Source: Opitutia bacterium (GTDB lineage: Bacteria; Verrucomicrobiota; Verrucomicrobiia; Opitutales; JANYEO01). Taken from it: DNA of 14,595 nucleotides. Below the pieces are notes generated by a model. It had not been told where the DNA came from, ran no database searches, and saw only the letters and a list, made by a program, of their open reading frames with translations. Shown here in pieces: positions 9,799-14,595 of this stretch. The position numbers and the translations under genes were made by a program. Numbering within the stretch: the first letter of the stretch is position 1; the number at the start of each line of letters is the position of its first letter. Location: contig JANYEO010000058.1 in the NCBI GenBank assembly GCA_025363025.1, forward strand, positions 1 to 14,595, given 5' to 3'.

Positions 9799-11002
9799 AT
9801 CAGGAAATTTACGACAACTACGTACGGGAGGGACACCCTACTGCCTTTAGTGCTCCCGGCAATGTAAAAAACTTTTATGGAAATAGATTTAGCACCAGAC
9901 CAATCAGAGAAACTCTTGAACACGCCGATGTGTATACGTCACACAGAGAATATAAAAAGCCTCGCACCACAAATCCTTTTTACGTATATAGGAAGAGGCA
10001 ACAAATTCAAGCCGACTTGATTGATATTTCCGGCTTGAAAAGACACAACAGAGGAGTGACATTTCTCCTTGTTTTAATTGATTCTTTCACGAAGAAAGTT
10101 TGGGTCAGAGCATTGCAGACAAAAAGCGCAAAAACGACTCTGGCGGCGCTAGAAAGCATAATTGAAAGCGAGAGTATGGGAGAAAAACCGGAGACAATTT
10201 TCTTCGATCGCGGTATGTTGCTTTCCTTGCTGTGTTTGTTGCGCTGTTGCCGCCTCTAACGCTTTGACTTTTTGCCGCTGCTGCTGTTGCCGTCTTTTCC
10301 CCGTAATCACGACGACTTGTCCTTTCAGGAACGGAGTTTACCAATCGTCTAGTCAGACAATATTTGCAGCAGCAAAATATTAAAATAATTCATCCCTCTA
10401 GTGAAAAAAAAGCTGCCATCGCCGAAAGAATGAACAAGACACTTCAAACTTTAATATACAAGTACTTGACACATAATCAGACCCATACCTACCTAGACCG
10501 TCTCGAATACTTGGTTCAAACTTATAACACAAGAATTCACAGAACAGTCAAAATGTCTCCCTCAGATGCTGAGCTGCCTCAGAATCAAGCCATGGTGCTG
10601 AATGCGCACAACGCACATTATACCAAGATTGCGGGAAAGAGAAAAAAACCCAAATTCCAAGTAGGAGATCATGTCCTTGTCAAGAGTCTTCCCACAAACC
10701 GTTTTCATAGATCTTACCAGAAATCGTTTAGGGACGAACAATTTGAAGTGGCTGAAGTTAAGACAAACATGCCGATTCCTATGTACATTTTACGCTCTCT
10801 GGATGACGGAGAACTTATTTCTGGCGGTTTCTACTCCGAAGAGCTTCAGAGAATCCGTGGAGACGTGTATAAGGTGCAGGAGGTTCTTCGGGAGAGGAGA
10901 CGGAGAGGTCGACGAGAACTTTTTGTCAGTTGGGTTGGTTTTGGACCAGAACACAACAGTTGGATTCCAGCAGAAAACGTTGAGCGAGTATACGAAAACT
11001 GA
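9795..11002 (+). CDS. INT: Retroviral-type DDE integrase with C-terminal chromodomain, two exons
   Basis: Exons are 9795-10212 and 10329-11002. Joined they give 1092 nt, 363 aa. This is the integrase of Maverick/Polinton-type elements and joins element ends to host DNA. The N-terminus holds YVREGHPTAFSAPGNVKNFY and DVYTSHREYKK, typical of the family. The catalytic core has D74 in QADLID, D138 in FFDRGTEF (made by the splice) and E172 in AIAERMNKTL, followed by the YNTRIHRTVKMSPSDA helix region. A beta-barrel-like segment KFQVGDHVLVK follows. The last 45 residues read YKVQEVL...RELFVSWVGFGPEHNSWIPAENV, a chromodomain that could direct insertion to modified chromatin. The frame is intact, so activity is plausible. 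It overlaps the preceding gene by 4 nt and is followed by the capsid-type gene 7 nt later. Confidence 0.95.
10213..10328 (+). other. Intron within the integrase catalytic core (116 bp, phase 1)
   Basis: The donor is CGCG|GTATGT and the acceptor CTTTCAG|GAACGG. It splits the Gly codon right after the second catalytic Asp. Splicing rebuilds D-R-G-T-E-F, the expected DxGxEF motif. The intron is rich in C/T, GCTGCTGCT and TTGC. Unspliced, the frame stops at 10257-10259, before the catalytic Glu. Confidence 0.95.
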
Positions 11003-11009
11003 CTGCAGA

Positions 11010-12584
11010 ATGGATTCTTTTTATGTTATTGTCGCCTCCAACTCCTCTCAAGACTTAAATCCAGACAACACGTTAGTCAACTTTAAAAACAATTTGCCCC
11101 TAGAACTTGACGTGTCAGAATATAGGGTAGCTCTGCAGTCTATTTATCTGGACAACCGATATGGGAATATTCCAACTAGTATTTTGGGTACAAATACCCA
11201 TTTTGTTTTATTCCTCCAAGATCCAAGAAATTCAAACCCAGTTGCAACATACACCATTACAGACTTTTCCGTGCAGCCAAAGAGGTTCGTTCTTTCAGTC
11301 AACAAAGAGCTGACTAAGCTTGGTACAGGTCGAGTTGTTCTCGCTGAGATCGAAAAACGAATTCAAGTTACGCTGAACAGATGCTTCCTACTTGTGCATC
11401 CCGAACTACAAAAGTGTTTAAATTTTGAAAAGGAGACGCTGTTCAGTTACTGTGGACAAGACTACGCAATGCTAAGCAGCGGAAGGGGAGTGAACCGTTT
11501 TTCCTCCCAAAACGACTTTCCCGTTGATGAGGCAAAACCTCGTGTCATTAAAGTTCAGCTGATGGAAATGAACAGGCATTTAAGCGACATCAACCTTGTT
11601 CAAGATTTAGCAATAATTCGAGTGAAACCTCGACACATCACCCCGTTTTATAGCGTCTGTGAGCGTAAAGAGTACTTTGGACTGAGCAGTTCAAAACTCG
11701 CTGAAATCTCAATACGTTTAGTAGATGAAAATAACTGGCCCTTGCGGTTGGGACACGGTCAGCCAACTTTTGTTCAACTGCAGTTCAAGCGCTTTCCCAT
11801 GATCTCAAACGTTCTACGCCTTTCCTCTCTCGAGTCATCGCACTTTTTTTCCGACAACTGCAACAGCAGTTTCAGAATTATTTTGCAGCAGGAGTTGGAC
11901 AGTCGAAAATGGGATGTTGCCCTTTCATCCATATACTTACCAAGCACGACAGATATAGAAGCGCAAATAACGAGTAACAACTTTTACATTGACCTTCCTG
12001 ATGGAAAGCAGCTGGTATTAAACGAGCTGGAAGACTTAACACAACAAGCGTTTGTAAAACTTGTGTCTTCCCAATTGGCCGCCCACTACCCTTCTGCAGC
12101 AGAACGACCATTTCAACTTTCCATAGAAGAAGATAATGTCTATGCCGCCTTTTCCCATGATGCAAAGTTAAAAATTTCATCCATGTTATCATTTATAATT
12201 GGTCGGGTTCCCTCGCCCGACCACGCTAATTTCTTAGTCTTAGAAGGACAGAAAGACAGAAAGGTAAAATTGGGAAAACTTGATTTTGATAAATTACATC
12301 CCCACAAGCTACTGCTTTACTGCAATTTTGTTGCCCCCATAATTTTTGGAAACAAGTTTGGACAGGTGTTGAAAATTATCCCCTACGGAAAAAGTGTTGG
12401 TGACGACGACGATGGAGTAATTAAATACGAAGCCTCTCATCTTGACTTCCTTCCTCTCCTGATGAATGACAGACATATACTTCAGTTTGAACTTAGAAAT
12501 TCTAGCGGCCAAGTGGTCAAGTTCAAAGAAACAACTAGTGAAATTCTATTAACACTTGTATTTCGCGAAAAAAAAATTGAATAA
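11010..12584 (+). CDS. Minor capsid/penton-type structural protein, tandem two-module form
   Basis: 524 aa from ATG 11010 (MDSFYVIVASNSSQDLNPDN...). The N-terminus matches a family found next to Maverick-type integrases in animals, which begins MDSFYxTLxSNxSxDxxPxN and has a W/Y-E/R-VAL-x-x-I strand. I infer a capsid-associated (penton or minor capsid) role. The protein looks duplicated. Module 1 (1 to about 255) has SEYRVALQSIYLDN and ends in ISIRLVDENNWPLRL...TFVQLQFKRF. Module 2 (about 270-524) has RKWDVALSSIYLPS and ends in LQFELRNSSGQVVKF...ILLTLVFREK. An in-frame extension to TTG 10671 lies inside the integrase gene and is not used here. The start lies 7 nt after the integrase stop, suggesting a shared transcript or an internal promoter. 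AATAAA overlaps the stop. Confidence 0.78.
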   Translation: MDSFYVIVASNSSQDLNPDNTLVNFKNNLPLELDVSEYRVALQSIYLDNRYGNIPTSILGTNTHFVLFLQDPRNSNPVATYTITDFSVQPKRFVLSVNKELTKLGTGRVVLAEIEKRIQVTLNRCFLLVHPELQKCLNFEKETLFSYCGQDYAMLSSGRGVNRFSSQNDFPVDEAKPRVIKVQLMEMNRHLSDINLVQDLAIIRVKPRHITPFYSVCERKEYFGLSSSKLAEISIRLVDENNWPLRLGHGQPTFVQLQFKRFPMISNVLRLSSLESSHFFSDNCNSSFRIILQQELDSRKWDVALSSIYLPSTTDIEAQITSNNFYIDLPDGKQLVLNELEDLTQQAFVKLVSSQLAAHYPSAAERPFQLSIEEDNVYAAFSHDAKLKISSMLSFIIGRVPSPDHANFLVLEGQKDRKVKLGKLDFDKLHPHKLLLYCNFVAPIIFGNKFGQVLKIIPYGKSVGDDDDGVIKYEASHLDFLPLLMNDRHILQFELRNSSGQVVKFKETTSEILLTLVFREKKIE

Positions 12585-12585
12585 A
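12580..12585 (+). terminator. Polyadenylation signal overlapping the stop codon of the two-module gene
   Basis: The stop TAA lies within AATAAA (GAATAAA). The converging minus-strand gene ends 8 nt later, so the two 3' ends nearly touch. Confidence 0.65.
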
Positions 12586-12592
12586 AATGTGT

Positions 12593-14595
12593 CTAACGAC
12601 GTCGTTTTTTTCCTGCTGGTGGAAGCCACTGTGGTGGTTGCTCTGGCTCTGGAGGAGGAGGAGGAGGCGGCGGTCTTGCTGACTTTTCTTTAACGTGAGC
12701 TCTACTTTTTATGTACGCGGTCATAGCTGTAGATCTCTTCTTCCTTGACACCTTTTTTCCCCTGTATGGATTGTCGCTCAAGAGAGGATCATCCGCCACC
12801 TGAGCCATGTCATCATCATGATCATCAAACGCGAGATCTCGAACGACAGACTGTTTCTGTCGCTTTTGCGCTCCTCTCGCATACGGCAAGGACAAAGTTC
12901 GACTGCCTCCCCTCCTCACGTTTACTTTTTTTCCCCCTCCAGTTTGCTCGCTCGAAGGAGATGAAGCAGGGGGGCGGCCGCCGCCTCCTGCTTTTGCATT
13001 TGTCTTTTTCTTTCCCCCTTTTACTAGCTCTCTAGCAAACGGCAAAGCGTAGGTGTGATCCTCGTGTCTCTTTTTTCCAAGAAGCGGCTTTTTCTTGATC
13101 AGTTCAGGAGAAAATTTTACTGGAGGTTTTTTCAACCGATCCCCTCTCCTGGGTTTTTTCTTTGTTGAAGGAGGAGAAGGAGGAAGGACTGGAGGGGGAG
13201 AAGGAGGAGATGGTCTATATTCTAACGCTAACTGTGGGGTTGTTCTTGCTCTCGGCGGTAGAATAGGAGGGAGAGCCCTTGTCATTCTAGGTAAGTTAAA
13301 GACCCATGAGGGTTTTGGTGTTTGTGAAGCAGCATCGATGCCGGCTGTAGGAGCAATATTAACAACGTTAGATTTTGTCAGCGATAACATAGGTTTAGGT
13401 TTGGGGGGAATATTAACAACTCCAACAGAGGAGTATGACAACTTGGGCTTTTCCTTTGGAGGAATGTCAACATTTTGAACAGCAGACATTGACAACTGCG
13501 GCTTTTTTGGGGGTGGGGGTGGGATGTCAACAGTATGCACGGCTGACATAGAAAGCTGAGACTTTGGCTTTGGGGCGATATCAACAGTATTAACAGCCGA
13601 CATCGAAAGCTGCGGCTTCGGCTTTGGCGGAATGTCTACAGCATTCATAGCAGACATTGAAAGCTGAGGCTTTGACTTTGGGGGGATATCTACACTAGTA
13701 ACAGCAGACCTAGATAACTCAGGCTTCTTTGGAGGTAAAAACTTGATCTTAGTTATAACCGGGCGCGCTGTGGGGGGAATATTCACTCCCTCATGAGGAT
13801 TGACTACTGCACTCAGCTGCTGCGGATCAGTCTGCTGCTCATGCTCAACGACATCAGGTTTTGGTTGTTCCACATAACGAATCTTTGTCACAACTTTAGT
13901 TTTAGGGAGTACTCTTGGAAGCGGATCTGTTTGCTGCTCCTGCTCAACCACCTCAGGTGACGTACTTTTTTCCGTCTGCATGCTCTTGTCGACGGGAGGT
14001 TCGTACGGGTGATCAGACAGAAAAGGGTCATCCGCCGATAAAATAGAATCATCTGCAGTTGCAGTCACGTCCCCCACTCCAGGTCTTTTTCTCTTCCTGA
14101 AATCCCAAACACCCGCCGGCGGAGGAAGTAAAATAACTGGATTGTGAGTGTTTGGCAAAGACGTTTCGTCAGTAGAAACCCGAGGCGGCGAAAAATCATC
14201 CTCGCCCACTCGAGTGGAAGTTGAAACATTTAGGTCTTCGTGCGTGTGCGTGTGCGACTCAGCGGCTGCAGTCGTTCCCACTTGAGACGGCATTGTTACG
14301 TCCTGTTCGCCCATCGTAAACGGAGTTGGGTCGTGGTGAGAAGGAGCAGTCCTCCTCTCAGACAACATTGTTTCGTCTATCTGACTACCCCCACCACGAG
14401 AGTGCGTGTCGTGAAGGAAGGAATAATCTGAAGGGGTGGCGTCAGGGTCATGCTCATGCCGTCGTCGAAAAGCTTCCACTTCTCTTGCATGCCGCTCCAA
14501 AAAGTCTTCTTGCTGCTGCTGCCCGTTAACAGTAGGGGGAGAAGGGACAAAAGTAGTAGGAGGAGGAGGAGGAGGAGGAGGAGGAGGAGGAGGAG
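12593..14595 (-). CDS. Proline/lysine-rich repeat protein, N-terminus beyond the window
   Basis: The frame is open to the right edge, so the start is not in the window; 666 residues are visible. Numbering below starts at Leu 14500. Upstream of it is a run of at least 12 Pro, then TTFVPSPPTVNGQQQQEDF. The body is low-complexity: an acidic/His/Thr-rich N-terminal third, two copies of VVE.EQQTDP (184-193, 217-226), seven tandem 18-20 aa repeats (about 263-387), a proline block (430-446) and basic segments. Two short basic motifs, YALPFAREL (484-492) and LSLPYARGA (537-545), resemble each other, as do ADDPFLSDHPY (156-166) and ADDPLLSDNPY (569-579). The C-terminus is PPPPPPP...KKRRR. No family recognised. 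Composition and position suit a virion core, DNA-condensing or scaffold protein, but no motif proves it. Confidence 0.6.
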   Translation of the reverse strand, partial: PPPPPPPPPPPPTTFVPSPPTVNGQQQQEDFLERHAREVEAFRRRHEHDPDATPSDYSFLHDTHSRGGGSQIDETMLSERRTAPSHHDPTPFTMGEQDVTMPSQVGTTAAAESHTHTHEDLNVSTSTRVGEDDFSPPRVSTDETSLPNTHNPVILLPPPAGVWDFRKRKRPGVGDVTATADDSILSADDPFLSDHPYEPPVDKSMQTEKSTSPEVVEQEQQTDPLPRVLPKTKVVTKIRYVEQPKPDVVEHEQQTDPQQLSAVVNPHEGVNIPPTARPVITKIKFLPPKKPELSRSAVTSVDIPPKSKPQLSMSAMNAVDIPPKPKPQLSMSAVNTVDIAPKPKSQLSMSAVHTVDIPPPPPKKPQLSMSAVQNVDIPPKEKPKLSYSSVGVVNIPPKPKPMLSLTKSNVVNIAPTAGIDAASQTPKPSWVFNLPRMTRALPPILPPRARTTPQLALEYRPSPPSPPPVLPPSPPSTKKKPRRGDRLKKPPVKFSPELIKKKPLLGKKRHEDHTYALPFARELVKGGKKKTNAKAGGGGRPPASSPSSEQTGGGKKVNVRRGGSRTLSLPYARGAQKRQKQSVVRDLAFDDHDDDMAQVADDPLLSDNPYRGKKVSRKKRSTAMTAYIKSRAHVKEKSARPPPPPPPPEPEQPPQWLPPAGKKRRR
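13340..13714 (-). repeat. Seven tandem coding repeats of 54-60 bp
   Basis: Each unit encodes a variant of S-M-S-A-V-x-x-V-D-I-P-P-K-x-K-P-Q-L. Units differ at several residues and one carries a longer proline run (PPPPPKKP). The last unit, near the C-terminal side, is degenerate. A related half-unit (GVNIPPTARP) lies on the N-terminal side. Confidence 0.9.
14558..14595. repeat. AGG/CCT trinucleotide repeat at the right edge
   Basis: Twelve AGG units run to the end of the window. On the minus strand they encode a polyproline run in the protein of 12593-14595. The window, or the assembly behind it, may end here because the repeat is hard to cross. Confidence 0.9.

Noticed and set aside
10671..11009. 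113-codon in-frame extension of the two-module capsid-type gene
   Set aside because: It begins with TTG rather than ATG, lies wholly within the integrase coding region in another frame, and the family-like N-terminus begins at Met 11010.
13095..13478. Plus-strand 127-aa Gly-rich frame
   Set aside because: It is the antisense shadow of the proline-rich minus-strand repeat protein.
13340..13714. Regular short repeats that could suggest a CRISPR-like array
   Set aside because: The repeats are coding, contiguous without unique spacers and vary in step with an open reading frame in a eukaryotic element.

Overview
The window is most of a Maverick/Polinton-class (adintovirus-like) virus or endogenous viral element in a eukaryotic, probably invertebrate animal, genome. 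The evidence is a protein-primed-type family B DNA polymerase with zinc fingers and an endonuclease VII-like insert, a retroviral-type DDE integrase with a C-terminal chromodomain, and two capsid-type proteins of the sort that accompany these integrases in animals. Five short GT-AG introns (53-116 bp) can be placed by reading frame, so expression is nuclear and uses the host spliceosome. The core genes read intact once these introns are removed, so the copy looks recent or functional.

Layout, left to right. 1-1167: non-coding, with a diverged 80 bp direct repeat. 1174-5240 (-): DNA polymerase, three exons, 1311 aa. 5286-5293: AT box between the divergent polymerase and capsid genes. 5367-6846 (+): probable major capsid protein with a 37-nt first coding exon. 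6847-7112: convergent 3' region. 7113-7907 (-): two-exon gene for an acidic/lysine-rich protein whose C-terminal part resembles the PC4/SUB1 coactivator. 7960-8676 (+): TATA-binding-protein-like protein. 8616-9356 (+): TFIIB-like protein, overlapping the TBP gene. 9424-9798 (+): small basic protein with a nuclear-localisation-like motif. 9795-11002 (+): integrase, two exons. 11010-12584 (+): probable minor capsid/penton-type protein built as a tandem duplication. 12593 to the right edge (-): repeat-rich proline/lysine protein, cut by the window edge.

The most striking content is the block at 7113-9356. Side by side it holds genes resembling TBP, TFIIB and, less certainly, PC4, which are general initiation factors of RNA polymerase II. 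I know of TBP and TFIIB homologues in large nucleocytoplasmic DNA viruses but not as part of a Polinton-type gene set. The inference is an element that assembles its own promoter-recognition complex and recruits host Pol II to its own promoters. Candidate TATA-like boxes (TATTTAAG, TTTAAATA, TATAAAAG) sit between the divergent gene pairs.

Not seen here: the FtsK/HerA-type packaging ATPase, the adenovirus-type cysteine protease, terminal inverted repeats and target-site duplications. The element probably runs past one or both ends. All homology calls were made by eye from motifs; no search was run.
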